Assembly: GCA_002786065.1 (NCBI GenBank)
Contig: NHNY01000033.1
Span: 226,001-290,000, forward strand
Reading direction: 5' to 3'
DNA: 64,000 nucleotides
Source: Microcyclospora pomicola
Lineage: Eukaryota; Ascomycota; Dothideomycetes; Capnodiales
Below the pieces are notes generated by a model that saw only the letters and a list, made by a program, of their open reading frames with translations, had not been told where the DNA came from and searched no databases. This document shows, piece after piece, positions 11,802 to 22,611 of this stretch. How positions within the stretch are numbered: position 1 is the first letter of the stretch; every line of letters starts with the position of its first letter. A program made the position numbers and the translations under genes.

Positions 11802-12722
11802 GACGCCCGATTTGGTTGCACTGGAGGAAACTCCAATGTGCGATCTACTACGATCCAGCTCTAACGTGAAGGCGGCATCTTGATTTCATAATCCTTCTAC
11901 GGCCTTGGCATGATATGCCCCCGACCACCATTCTATCACACGCGATCCGCGAAAACTGAAGAGAGAGCGAGAAAAATGAGGATGTGGATGAAGATGAGGA
12001 GACTCATATCACTTCCGGTCCCACCTCCATCGCCGCATACTGTACTCATACCACACACATGTCGCATCTTGCTTTTTTGAAATGCACAAGCATAGCGCGG
12101 AAGTTTGAGCGTTCCTTTGACTGTTTCTGTTTCGCATACGACTTTGCTTTCACGCAACGCATATGTACTGTTTTGACGTATCGACAATGCGCGCACAGAG
12201 GGAAGAGGAAGAAGCTGCTGTTGAGGGGACTATGTACGATGCCTCGAGAGATGGGACGGGAAATTGGACAATGCACAGGCGGACAGAAATTATGATTTGA
12301 TGAACTCACCACTGAAGATCACACTCGAGCTCTTTGGACATGTTGAATAGACATAGCAGACAGTTGGTTGAGACTGTTTGTACGCATCTACCAGAGATAC
12401 CTTATGTTCTGTCCTTTACACGCCCTGGTCGCGTCTGCATGCTGTGTAAGGTATCGAGAGACATGGAGATGCATATCACATTACAAGCAATAGATAGCTG
12501 ATACGTACTGTATGCATTCGAAGACACTCACAGCAAGTATTCCACACATCCACGTACGTATATATACATACACGCAGTAGTGTTGTATCCGTGCATATTC
12601 TATAGCTCTAACGAACATCCCCTCACCTTGCCAAGCAAAATAATACCACAAACAATATATACGCAATAAAATTTCGAGCTCCCATCAAAGTGTCGTCATC
12701 CACAACACACGAGATCACGCAA
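11802..12722. other. Intergenic, no gene recognised
   Basis: Holds the 3' flank of the Myb gene and the 5' flank of the tRNA. Locally AT-rich with short TATATA/TACATA runs near 12550-12570. I see no coding sequence. Confidence 0.5.
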
Positions 12723-12812
12723 TCTTTGGTGGTCTAGTGGTCATGATTTCCGCTTGTCATCCGTATCGGACGTCAAGCGCGGGAGACCGGGGTTCGATTC
12801 CCCGCCAGAGAG
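12723..12812 (+). tRNA. tRNA-Asp (GTC) with an 18-nt intron
   Basis: The 90-nt gene folds as a cloverleaf. The acceptor stem pairs TCTTTGG (12723-12729) with CCAGAGA (12805-12811) and discriminator G. The anticodon stem pairs TCCGC with GCGGG. The T arm is CGGGG-TTCGATT-CCCCG. The anticodon GTC sits at 12756-12758. The anticodon loop is interrupted after the A at 12759 by an intron at 12760-12777, the canonical position one base 3' of the anticodon. The mature tRNA would be 72 nt before CCA addition. Internal A box (TGGTCTAGTGG) and B box (GGTTCGATTCC) are intact. Confidence 0.9.
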
Positions 12813-12818
12813 CATTTC

Positions 12819-12832
12819 TTTTTCGTCTTTTT
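12819..12832 (+). terminator. RNA polymerase III terminator of tRNA-Asp
   Basis: Two runs of five T (12819-12823 and 12828-12832) begin seven bases after the tRNA end, as expected for Pol III termination. Confidence 0.8.
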
Positions 12833-13267
12833 GTTGATTCACTGTAGGTTTTTGCTATGCTTACGACTATCTACGTGATTTTGTATCGGCTGGTGGATTT
12901 TTACGATGGAGTCTTCAGGGTGGGTAGAGAGTCGTTTTATCTATCGTTACATGAGGAAGGGCAATGGCTTGCATTTTGTGGCTTGGCTGTCGTTGCAGCT
13001 GGCTGGGCTGGATCTAGTGGATGTGCTTGAGGCAGACATGCCGATGGCTAAACAAGCATTCGACTATACCGCTTAACGGATATAAGGATGGCTTTAGATA
13101 AGCTATATGCATTCGATGTACAAGTAGCTGGGATGGTATCTACATTTACACATAGCTATCTGGACCCAAAAGGAATGGACGGAGACGCAATGTCTCGACG
13201 ATATCTACAGCCATCAAGAAAGCGTCCAGAGTCGATGCGATGTCCTCATCGTCGACGTTTTGCGCGA
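12833..13267. other. Intergenic, no gene recognised
   Basis: Between the tRNA terminator and the 3' end of the leftward ABHD12-like gene. Nothing recognised. Confidence 0.5.
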
Positions 13268-14728
13268 TCACGAATCGAAAATGTCCTCAAATGCTCTCGC
13301 TACCGCCACTTCCACGGGGCTGTACGTGATGACTCGGTTGTGTCCTGTGCACCAGTTAGTATGGCCAGCTCATAGCACGCAACTTAACGTCAACTCACCA
13401 CCAGACCCGAGGATCTCGAACCTCACCCGTGGCCGACCTTCTCTCTTCACATCCAATATGGTCGGCCCATGGCTACCATCCACGCATTCTACAAGCTCGT
13501 TCTTGTCAAGAACATCCTGGCTGTGAATTGCCGCGTCGCCAAATATCCGCTGGCAGATGTACTCAGTCTGGTGATACGTGATGTCTCTATCATTGGTCGC
13601 ATGAATGATTTGCAGTGATCCCATGCTTCTGCCTGAGTCCGCAAACAAATGTTTCGAGTTCGTCAATGCAGCATAGTAAGCTTGTAATCGATCTGCAGAC
13701 GGCCATTTGTCGATCATGTACGACGTGAGCCATCGAGCGAAGCCGGGGAAGGGTCGGAGAGGTAGGAGAAGGGGAACAATCCCGCCCAGCCGATAGGTGA
13801 GGAGTAGCGATGGCACTGATGAGAACGGCGCGACGAGGATCACGCCCGCAAAGGTGGTGGGATCTGGCAACCCGCCTTCTTGGGCGACCACTGACCGCAG
13901 CTCTCGAGATTCTGTCGGAATGAGCTCATTCCCAGGGTCGGCGAAGTGTAATGCTACGGCCGTGCTGACTGCTGTACCGAGACTCTGTCCGATGATCAAG
14001 ATGCGTTCCGGGGGGACTTGACAGACATCAAGGATCCAGTTTACGAGCGCCGTGCCGTCAGTAATCAGACCTGCTTCCGTCGGTGAGCCGGTACTATAAC
14101 CGAAGCCACGGTAGTCGATGGAGAAGACGTGAGTGTTTGGCTGCGTGGCAAGATAGCGAAAGGTGTCAGGTCGCCAACCCTCAGCTATGTGGCCAGCATT
14201 TCCGTGGACTTGATATATTTGTCATCAGGGCATGTACGTTGGGAAGCAACCAATCTACGTACAGCTGACAACGACCTTCGCTAGAGAAGGGTCGTTCTCC
14301 TTGGTCAGAATGTCGAACGCGGATGTCTTCGTGAAGTCCTCTACTGGGGCATGAGGTCGATCCTCAGCTCGGAGTGATCGTTCGTGACGCGCATAAGCAT
14401 CCAGAGGCAAGGCATGCCATGCATAGAGCGTTTCGCCGTCAGGGGTCTGCAGATTGAATGGTGTCACCTGATTTTTGGAAAAGCCAAATTGTTCGGGCTC
14501 GTTGAGGTCGTGCCAGAAGAGAGTGTTGAACTTGTGGGCATACAAAGCACTGCAAGCGTTATTAGTCCATGTGATTTTCTAGGATGAACAGGAGTACTTG
14601 TTGTACAATCTTTGAAGTGGTGGCGTCAGGAGGAGCCCGATGATCACGGAATATATGCCAATTGCAGCTCCTAAACCAAGACCAACTCTTCCCAGCGTCG
14701 AGGGCGGGGAGCGTAACCCAGCCATCAT
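13268..14728 (-). CDS. ABHD12-like alpha/beta hydrolase (membrane-anchored lipase)
   Basis: Four exons, 14728-14598, 14549-14263, 14208-13399 and 13344-13268, encode 434 aa. The introns are 48, 54 and 54 nt. All three junctions restore family sequence: YNNALYAHKFNTLFWHDLNE, VVVSFHGNAGHIAEGW and ILGSGGHNRVITYSP. The N-terminus has one membrane segment (about residues 14-33). The hydrolase fold follows, with oxyanion motif HGNAGH, nucleophile elbow IIGQSLGTAV, the acid in HATNDRDITYH, and the catalytic histidine in GGHNRV, which lies in the last small exon. Without that exon the enzyme would appear to lack its His. Mammalian ABHD12 is a lysophosphatidylserine and monoacylglycerol lipase. The substrate here is only inferred. 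It is transcribed divergently from SWC3 across 192 bp. Confidence 0.9.
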
Positions 14729-14920
14729 ACAATCGGCATCGGCGACAGCTTTTATTCACTGCTGAGAGGAGAAGATGTTCATTGCATCGACATTCTCGAG
14801 CACGTGAAAGTCGCATCCCGCAACACACGCTGATTGGCCCGGGCGTCCAACAACTCCAGGCACACGACACTGGTCGGGAAAGTGATTCTGCATTGCTTTT
14901 GTTTCTTGCACACCAACAAC

Positions 14921-16708
14921 ATGGCGCCGGCCGAGGAGCCAGTGGTGGTCAAGAAACGAGGGCCCGGAAGACCACCAAAGAATGCCACTCCAGTTGCAAA
15001 GAAGCCCAGGTTATCGACAGCAACGACCGTCGATGAAGTGAAGACTCCCGCCCCGAGTCCTCCTGCTCAGAAACCGTCGATCAAACTACCTACCAGTGCA
15101 GTCGACCACAGACCACTGCCCACGCTCCCCGAAGTGCAGTCCTTGAGCCTCTCCGATTCCGAATACCAAAGTCTTGCTCAAAGTGCCGTGCTTCGGGCAT
15201 CATTGGACCGATCCCGCAAGAGATGGACGCAGGATGGGATTTTTGCGCGTTACTGGGTTAAACCATCCACGGGAAAGAACGCAAAGCCTCCTCCAGAAGG
15301 CAATCCGGAGTTCAGATGGATGAAAGAGAAGGGCGAATGCCGAATCAGGGTGGAGCCTCATATCTTCGAAGTGCTGCTATATGTGGAGGAGAAGCCTGTG
15401 CCGAAGCCTATACCTCCACCCAAGCAGTACATCCCTCCGATGAACAATGGCGTGTACGGTCAGCAACAACCATATCGTCCACAGCACATACAGCAGCAAC
15501 CGTATCAGCATCAGCAACACCCGCCTCTGCAACCATTTCAGCCCCGCCCGCCGCCACCTGTGAACCACCCTAAGCCTGTGCAGCAAGCACCGCAACCGCA
15601 AGCCACCCCGCAAGACGCCGAGCCCAAGAAGCCAGACCCTGTGATCAGCATGCTAGCAGCTCGAGCTCAAGCAGACCCACAGCTCAAGACGCTGATGAAG
15701 GAGGTGGCCAACGGGAACGCCTCGCAAGAGCAGCTACGTGTGTTCCAGCGGCATATTGATGAGCTCACGAAGATCATCAACAAGCAAAAGGAGAACGAGG
15801 AGGCGGCTCGGCAGGCACAGCTACGTGACGCCCAGCTTGAAGAACCTTCAATCAGCAGGACTAGTACTCCAGTGCAGAATCAAGTCTCGACTCCCGCTCA
15901 GCCTCCCAAGCCGTATCAGGCCCCACAACAGCTACCCCCAGCAATGTGTCCTATACAGCCTGCACAAGTATGGACTCCTCCTCCTGTCGTCCCTCCGGCT
16001 CCCAAACCAGTCGTCCTGGGTTTCAAAACTCCAGATGCTACTGAAGACCGCTTTCTCTTCCCGCAACACAGTATCCTTGAGGCCTTATCTCCTAATCATA
16101 CGCTCGCCTCCTTCATAGTGACTCGAAAGGGCCGTGAAGCGGTCGACAACACTGCCGGGCTCGATCACTTCAAGGAGTATTGGCAGCCCGTGACGATCAT
16201 GGTCGAGGTGCCCAACGGCCGCGAAGCCCTCATGCAGCACATTCGCGACTGGATCAAGCCGGCAGATGAAGTGCGGAAGCACATGGAAGAGACCATGTCA
16301 CGATGTATCCGCGCTCCTGAAACACACTTGGCACTGCGTTTGCCATTGAAAGGGTCCAAAGACGCTGATGTGGAGGACCCCTCACGACGTAGCGAAACGC
16401 CGGTTGTGCTGGACGACAAGCCCAAGAAGAAGAACGTGGTGTACGTCAAAAAGGCTGCGGTGTCCACGCCGTTGAAAGATGCGGCTGCTGCGGATTCTAC
16501 TGGAGCGTCGAAGAATGCGGCCATGATGCCTCCACCTGCCACACCGATACCTGCCTCGAATACTAGCGCATCTGCTGAAGCATCGAAGGTCGTCGACAAT
16601 ACCTCGGGCCCTGCGGATGCTGATACGAAAGCTACCGAGGCAGACGTGACAGAGAGCGGACGTCCCAAAAGGACAATCAGAAAGAGCGTGAGGATCAGCG
16701 AAGGATGA
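14921..16708 (+). CDS. SWC3: SWR1 chromatin-remodelling complex subunit Swc3
   Basis: Single exon, 595 aa, from the ATG at 14921 (context AACATGG); upstream in-frame codons look like leader. The N-terminus carries an AT-hook (KKRGPGRPPKN) next to a basic patch. Residues about 75-155 match the Swc3 domain: LSLSDSEYQSLAQSAVLRAS, then RKRWTQDGIFARYWVKP and FRWMKEKGECRIRVEPHIFE. A Pro/Gln-rich linker follows, and later a conserved block (LASFIVTRKGREAVDNTAG, MVEVPNGREALMQHI). The tail is Ala/Thr-rich and ends in a basic RPKRTIRKSVRISEG. Swc3 belongs to the SWR1 complex, which deposits H2A.Z in nucleosomes. Confidence 0.85.
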   Translation: MAPAEEPVVVKKRGPGRPPKNATPVAKKPRLSTATTVDEVKTPAPSPPAQKPSIKLPTSAVDHRPLPTLPEVQSLSLSDSEYQSLAQSAVLRASLDRSRKRWTQDGIFARYWVKPSTGKNAKPPPEGNPEFRWMKEKGECRIRVEPHIFEVLLYVEEKPVPKPIPPPKQYIPPMNNGVYGQQQPYRPQHIQQQPYQHQQHPPLQPFQPRPPPPVNHPKPVQQAPQPQATPQDAEPKKPDPVISMLAARAQADPQLKTLMKEVANGNASQEQLRVFQRHIDELTKIINKQKENEEAARQAQLRDAQLEEPSISRTSTPVQNQVSTPAQPPKPYQAPQQLPPAMCPIQPAQVWTPPPVVPPAPKPVVLGFKTPDATEDRFLFPQHSILEALSPNHTLASFIVTRKGREAVDNTAGLDHFKEYWQPVTIMVEVPNGREALMQHIRDWIKPADEVRKHMEETMSRCIRAPETHLALRLPLKGSKDADVEDPSRRSETPVVLDDKPKKKNVVYVKKAAVSTPLKDAAAADSTGASKNAAMMPPPATPIPASNTSASAEASKVVDNTSGPADADTKATEADVTESGRPKRTIRKSVRISEG

Positions 16709-16976
16709 AGTGCTCCTCGCACTGCACTGTATTGGTAACGAACTGCATGAATCATGACTAGCATATAATCATATCTATTGTAGATCATCGTTTGCACGTC
16801 TATTTCTACGTCTTCTCTCCCGTATGCTCCACCCTCGTGCCCCGATCCGCGATATCCAACCACCAGAACTTCCTCGTCTTCGCCCCGAGCTTGCCCATCG
16901 TCCCCGGCCACTCCTCCACCATCCCGCACCGCTCCGCCCACTGTCGCGTGCAGCTGCCCTCGCACGACCCATGCAG

Positions 16977-18650
16977 TCAGGCAGACACGACATCCGCGAG
17001 CTCGATGTTCGGCGTGATGTACGGCTGCACGTCGTAGCGGTGGTGCGTGCGCTGCTCGTACGCATATGCGAAGCCGATGAGCTCCGCCTCGCTCCACTTG
17101 GCGCCCATGAACGAGAGGCCGAAGGGGACGTTGGGCCCGGTCGCCACGAGGTTGCCGAACCCGTTCAGCGTCACGTTCCAGTTCCAGGGGTAGAAGCCCA
17201 TCGGTACGGTGACGACCGGGCTGCCCACGAGCGCGGGAATGGAGGGCGAGAGCTGCGTGGGTAGCAGCACCGCTGAAGTGTTGGTGCGAGCGAGGGCGCC
17301 GAGGATGCCGCCTTCGCCGCCGTAATAGAGATTTGCCTCGTAAGCGGGCCAGAACTCAGGCGCGGCATTGCCTGCAGGGGTCTGATTGAGAGCGGCGTCC
17401 CAGACGAGAGTGTCGCGTTCCGGCCAATGTTCTCCTGGGAAGTTGTGGGTGAAATTTCTTTCATCCGCAAGGCTGTGGATGTTGTTAGGATTGTAGACAA
17501 GCGCATCGAGGTAGGACTTCAGATTGGTGACAAAGTCCGCACCAAGCACTGTGTTCTCACTCGTGTCGTTTGGGCTGTTGAACTGCGCGAAGGCGGTGAA
17601 GTTGGCTTCAACAATTGTTGCGCCGGCCTTCTCGATCTGAGCTATCGCCTCATAGAAGGCGTCAATGACAGGAGGATCGGTGTATTCGCGCCAGATATCT
17701 AAGACGTTGTAGGCGACACCGATGCGAGCACCCTTGAAGGCATCGTAGTTACATGCTGCAACATAGTCGGGTAGAACGACGTTGTGGGGGATGGCGGAGG
17801 TGTAGTTGTCAGCCGGGTCCACACCCGCGATCGCCTGCAGCACGTGTGCTGCATCTTTGACTGTCCGTGCCATTGGTCCTACGGTATCTTGGTGCTCACT
17901 GATCGGGATGACCAGATGTCTGCTGGTCAAACCAACCGTGGGCTTGATTCCAACCAGGTTGTTAACATCAGAAGGACTGAGGATCGACCCAGAGGTTTCA
18001 GTGCCGAGTGCAGCCAAAGCAAGACCAAGAGAGCTGGCCACACCAGATCCAGACGAGCTTCCACTTGGGTCCTGACCTGGATAGTACGCAGCATACGTCT
18101 GTCCACCATACGCGGACCATCCATTGCTGGTGTTGGCCGACCGAAAGTTTGCCCACTGGCTCAGGTTGGTCTTGCCCAATATGATGGCTCCAGCCTCTCG
18201 GAGTTTCTTGGCAATTCCTGAATCCTGGGGGACTTTGGCACCAAGAAGCGAGAAAGATCCCGCGGTGTTGTTCATCTTGTCATTCGTCGCGATGTTGTTC
18301 TTGATTAAGATCGGGATGCCATGTAGTGGACTTATAATAGTCTTGTTCCTACGCAGATTGTCCGCGGTTTCGGCGATGCTCAAAGCATCAGGATTCAATT
18401 CGGTGACCATATGCAAAGTGCTGTTGACTTCCATTATACGAGCTTGGTATACCTTGACCAAGTCAACGCTGGTGAAGAACCCGGCGTTCAGACCTTCGAC
18501 GAGCTCGTCTAGGGTGGCATCAAGGAGGGATGGGAGATTATGGCCTTTCCACGGGGTGGTTCCTGGAGGTCCATGGTGGTGGTATGGAAGTCTGTAGCAA
18601 GAGCTGAAGCTCACTGTTGCAAGCAAGATGAAGATGGTTTGGCTTAACAT
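16977..18650 (-). CDS. Secreted amidase-signature enzyme
   Basis: Single exon of 557 aa. The first ~18 residues (MLSQTIFILLATVSFSS) form a signal peptide, and many N-x-S/T sites fit secretion. The amidase-signature catalytic elements are present in order: lysine in LIKNNIATND, the Ser/Gly-rich signature DPSGSSSGSGVASSLG with the cis-serine, and the nucleophilic serine region GTETSGSILSP. Length and domain order match fungal homologues of glutamyl-tRNA amidotransferase subunit A that act as extracellular amidases. The physiological substrate cannot be told. It converges with SWC3 (268 bp between stops) and diverges from the LisH/WD40 gene. Confidence 0.88.
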   Translation of the reverse strand: MLSQTIFILLATVSFSSCYRLPYHHHGPPGTTPWKGHNLPSLLDATLDELVEGLNAGFFTSVDLVKVYQARIMEVNSTLHMVTELNPDALSIAETADNLRRNKTIISPLHGIPILIKNNIATNDKMNNTAGSFSLLGAKVPQDSGIAKKLREAGAIILGKTNLSQWANFRSANTSNGWSAYGGQTYAAYYPGQDPSGSSSGSGVASSLGLALAALGTETSGSILSPSDVNNLVGIKPTVGLTSRHLVIPISEHQDTVGPMARTVKDAAHVLQAIAGVDPADNYTSAIPHNVVLPDYVAACNYDAFKGARIGVAYNVLDIWREYTDPPVIDAFYEAIAQIEKAGATIVEANFTAFAQFNSPNDTSENTVLGADFVTNLKSYLDALVYNPNNIHSLADERNFTHNFPGEHWPERDTLVWDAALNQTPAGNAAPEFWPAYEANLYYGGEGGILGALARTNTSAVLLPTQLSPSIPALVGSPVVTVPMGFYPWNWNVTLNGFGNLVATGPNVPFGLSFMGAKWSEAELIGFAYAYEQRTHHRYDVQPYITPNIELADVVSA

Positions 18651-19212
18651 GATGGCATTAGGCTCTAGGTCTCCGTTCGAACAAGAGCGAACGAGTTCAA
18701 GAAACCCAGGCGAATCAAGCAGACAAGCAGGCTCGTCTCAGAAATAAGAGCTTGAGCAGACATCCTCAGACCAGCTATCAATGATGCTTTACCAGATAGT
18801 AGAAGCATTGGACCTTTACAGTGAACGTTCAGACCTTCCTGATCGGGCAATGATTTTGCCCAGCTACGCGTGTGAAATTCCCGGCACGCTGATGTAAACT
18901 GGACTTCGCTCCCGTCTGTTGAGAAGCGTAGCGACCGTCATGGTGATCAACGGACCATCCAGGGGAGACGAATGACATCTCCATTGAATGTTCCGTATCT
19001 GTTGGTTTCGTGGTGGTTGATCAGAGATAGGTGGTGCAACTGTACTGGATCTTGGACAACGGCTCCACTTCCGCAGTCCCTCGTCTTGTGAGGTCATCAC
19101 GTACAGGCTGCGAGTATTTCTCAACTTCAGATGCACCGTGTCTTGCCTCCTTGTTCGATCGCGTTATACCTCACACAGTCGCAGCAGAGGTCAAATAACT
19201 GAGGCTGGGATC
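18651..19212. other. Divergent promoter region, amidase / LisH-WD40
   Basis: 562 bp between two start codons on opposite strands. It should hold both promoters. I see no further gene and no recognisable operator. Confidence 0.5.
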
Positions 19213-20708
19213 ATGCCTGCGACAGACTCTCCCACCATCATCGTGGCGAGATTCCTCAAGTCTAACAACTACAACGAGGTGAATGCCGCGGCTTGAGCTC
19301 CTCGCAGCCTTGCTGACCCCGGGCTAAAACATCGCGGGACAGTCTTACGATGCCTTTGTTTCCGAGGCTGGATTGCCCGAAGATGCCGGCAATGTTTCAA
19401 GGGGCGATTTAACCTTGGAGACGCTGCTGGAAGAGAAGAAGAACTTTGACGTGAGCGTTCAATTCGAGAAACTCGGTGTTGAGACTGGTGAGAGGGGATG
19501 GACGACGCAAGGTATCCCTCTGCATCGTCATATCATTCTACCAGTCGCTAAAGCTTCGTCCAGCGCCCGAGAAACCTACTGTTGTGTCTACATTGCCTTC
19601 GAGTTCCAACATCTTGAGCATCACGGCAGTGACTACAAGGGATGCGGCCATCTCAGATCTTCTGATCACAACAGCCGATAGCCGCTTACACATCTTGCAA
19701 GCCGCTGGAACAGAGCTCAAGCGGTCCTTAGTTGGTCTGCAAAACTCGCCCATACTCTCATGTACAATCCACGAACCTGACATTCTCCTCACGGGTTCTA
19801 TGTCTGGTCAGCTCGTTGTTAGCGACCTCCATGGCCAGGTCATAGCAAAGCGGAAGGATCACGCCAAATATGTTGTGAAGGTCGCTGCCTCCAATCATGT
19901 CAGCGGCCCAACGATTGCCACTGCTAGCTGGGATGGCAAGATCTTGATCTATCGTCCCACATTAGAGCCTGAGTTGCGCTTCGGAGAGCCAGTGGCGACC
20001 ATCACCCTGCCGACTAAACCAGAGGCTATGCTGTGTATCCAGCACCCGGAGACTTCACAACTGATTCTGATGGTCACGCGAACAGATAGTAGCTCCATCT
20101 ATTTCTATACCACGGAGACGGAACCCAGATTGTTGGGCAGCCAAAATTTGGCCCCTCACTCGAACGCATGGGTGGCATTCACGCCTTCTGCAATTGCTTT
20201 ATGTCCCACAGATCCATTGCTATTAGCAGTGGCGACATCGACCATACCGCATATGAAATTGTTGATCGTGCGGTTGCTAGTACCTCCGTTCGACCAGGCT
20301 GAACGCCAGCCAGCACCAATAGTTCCCATCAGGACTTCCTTGCTGGACGACAGCTCAGCGACCGAGACGCAAGCTTCTCAAGCTCGAGCAGCTCTAGCCA
20401 TAGCCGAGCGTGAGCATGCTGCCATCCTCATCCATTGCACTACGATGGCAACACAAACAGCATACTCCACTCCAGCGTTAGCGTGGAGACCAGATGGTAC
20501 CGGCGTGTGGGTCAATGGTGATGACGGGGTGGTACGCGGGGTGGAGGTGAGCTCTGGAAAAGTCGTCTCGGCGCTCAAAGGGCACGACGTCGGAAGTAAA
20601 GTACGCTGCTTGTGGGCGGGCAAAGTCCGCGGCAGCAAAAGTGATGAGGAAGTGCTTGTTAGCGGCGGCTTTGACCAGAAGCTGATCGTCTGGAAGGTAT
20701 CCGAGTAG
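19213..20708 (+). CDS. LisH and WD40-repeat protein
   Basis: Exons 19213-19278, 19343-19511 and 19564-20708 (introns 64 and 52 nt) encode 459 aa. Residues 6-34 form a LisH motif (SPTIIVARFLKSNNYNE continuing SYDAFVSEAGLP), whose two halves are split by the first intron; this supports the junction. The rest shows about six WD40-type repeats, recognised by segments such as LLTGSMSGQLVVSDLHG, IATASWDGKILIYRP, ALAWRPDGTGVWVNGDDG and VLVSGGFDQKLIVWKVSE at the very end. Such proteins usually dimerise through LisH and act as adaptors. I do not recognise the specific orthologue and assign no role. Confidence 0.82.
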
Positions 20709-20907
20709 ATGTGCGGCCAGTCAATTGTATCTATATCTAGCTTTAGTCTTTGCAACCAGCTCGATAGGAAGTTCATGTGAGCGCGCTTCTGTGATATTTG
20801 TGACTGCGCGTTACCGCATGAGGTAACCCCCGAGCTCCGCAAGAAGAACATGGAGTGACCAGCATCTTCATGAACGCTCATGACGCAAACATGCTGAAAG
20901 CGAATCA

Positions 20908-22611
20908 ATGTCACGAACACTCCTTCAGGGGAGTGCGACAATTCGCCCATATGTGTGTGCTGAATGCAAGGTTTTCCTTAGGCGGCAACAAGTTTCGAAA
21001 CGCGCGTTGAGTGCCAGCCTACGCCGTCGAGAAGAACAGCCGAGCATTCTAAGTATCCTAGAGGATCGCGGCTACATAAACCAGCTAGCCGGGTAGGTTG
21101 AGCGATCCCTCGACATGGGACGCAAGCTGATACTGTTGAAGAGATCGCAATGCTCTCGATAAGCTTCTGCAGAGTCGCAAAGTCGGCTTCTACGCCGGCA
21201 TCGACCCCACAGCACCATCCTTACACTTAGGCCACCTCCTCCCATTGATGGTGCTTTTCTGGCTCTATCATCATGGCCACCATGTCGTGTCGCTGATTGG
21301 GGGCGCAACGGCGCGAGTCGGCGATCCGAGTGGACGTTTGACCTCACGGACGAAGACGGGCGACGATGTCCACCAGAACAACAACACGGCATTGAGTGCG
21401 CAGGTCGAGCGATTATGGAGAAGCGCTGAGGAGTATGGCCGGCGACATCGGCTCGCGACGGAGCGAAGAGGAGAGCTCGAGCTGCTCAACAATGAATCGT
21501 GGCTGGCCAAACTCAACATCCTCGACTTCCTCAAGACCATGGGCAATGGTGCAAGAGTGGGCACCATGTTAGGTCGGGACACCGTGAGGAACAAGATGGA
21601 GAAAGGGGACGGCATGTCCTTTGCCGAATTCACGTATCCGTTGCTGCAGGGCTGGGATTGGTGGCAGATGTTCCGTGACCGAAAGATCCAGGTACAAATC
21701 GGGGGTGGAGATCAGTATGGCAACATCGTGGCGGGTATGGACGCGGTGAAATATCTGGCGCAAAATGAAGACGATAGACGGTTATCATCTCAATGGCTTG
21801 ACAAGGACGGCAAAATACTGCCCGCACACACACCCATGGGTCTCACAGTGCCTTTGTTGACCACCTCGAGCGGGGAGAAGTTCGGCAAGAGCGCTGGCAA
21901 TGCAGTCTGGCTAGACACCAAGCTGACTTCGGCCTTCGACCTCTATGGGGTGTGTAGCATCCTCATGCTGTCTATCGTGTAGTAAATCGCTAACAAAACG
22001 TGCAGTTCCTCCTACGCTCATCAGACGACGATGTCGAACGATATCTCAAGCTGTTCACCTTCGTGCCTATCGCAGAGATCCAGAAAGTCATGGCAGAGCA
22101 CAACAGCGATCGTAGCAAACGGGTAGCTCACCATCTTCTCGCGAATGAAGTCCTAGAGCTTGTTCACGGTCGTGAGATTGCGATCAAAACTCGCGCTGAG
22201 CACCAAGCTCTTCGAAGCCCGAGCCTCGCAGCTGCGAATGGGAGCGATGCCGTTACTGCGGTCCTACCAGCATCGATCATGAACGAGCTGCCCTTCCCCC
22301 GGATACTGTATCATGCAGGCATCGCGGACAGCAAAGCCGCTGCCGCGCGCATGATCGCAATGGGAGGTGTATATGTGGCTTCCAAAGGTGGCGCCGGGGC
22401 CACAGACGACAGCATTGCTTGGGTACCCGTGAAAGACCAAAGACCTGCGGACTTTGTGGTAGAGGGAACACTGATGCTGCGGCTGGGGAAGTGGAAGGTC
22501 CGAAGCATTTCAGTGGTCGAGGACAATGACTTTGAGAGCCAAGGATTATCTGCACCTGGATATGAGGAATGGAAAGCCGCGCGGCCAAAGGCTCGAACCC
22601 AAGGCTCGTAA
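20908..22611 (+). CDS. MSY1: Mitochondrial tyrosyl-tRNA synthetase
   Basis: Exons 20908-21092, 21142-21949 and 22006-22611 (introns 49 and 56 nt) encode 532 aa. The junctions restore NQLAGDRNALDKLLQS and FDLYGFLLRSSDDDVERYL. The N-terminal ~40 residues are basic and Ser/Leu-rich, consistent with mitochondrial import. Class I synthetase motifs are clear: HIGH as HLGH in APSLHLGHLLPL, GGGDQYGNIVAG of the tyrosine/ATP pocket, and KMSKS as KFGKS in SSGEKFGKSAGNAV. The C-terminus contains an S4-like RNA-binding domain (ILYHAGIADSKAAAARMI, MLRLGKWKVRSISV). In Neurospora the corresponding protein (CYT-18) also helps splice group I introns. Whether this one does cannot be judged here. Confidence 0.93.

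Noticed and set aside
16165-17097. 310-codon minus-strand frame across the SWC3 3' end
   Set aside because: Antisense to SWC3 coding sequence and to the amidase terminus in another frame; no motif support.
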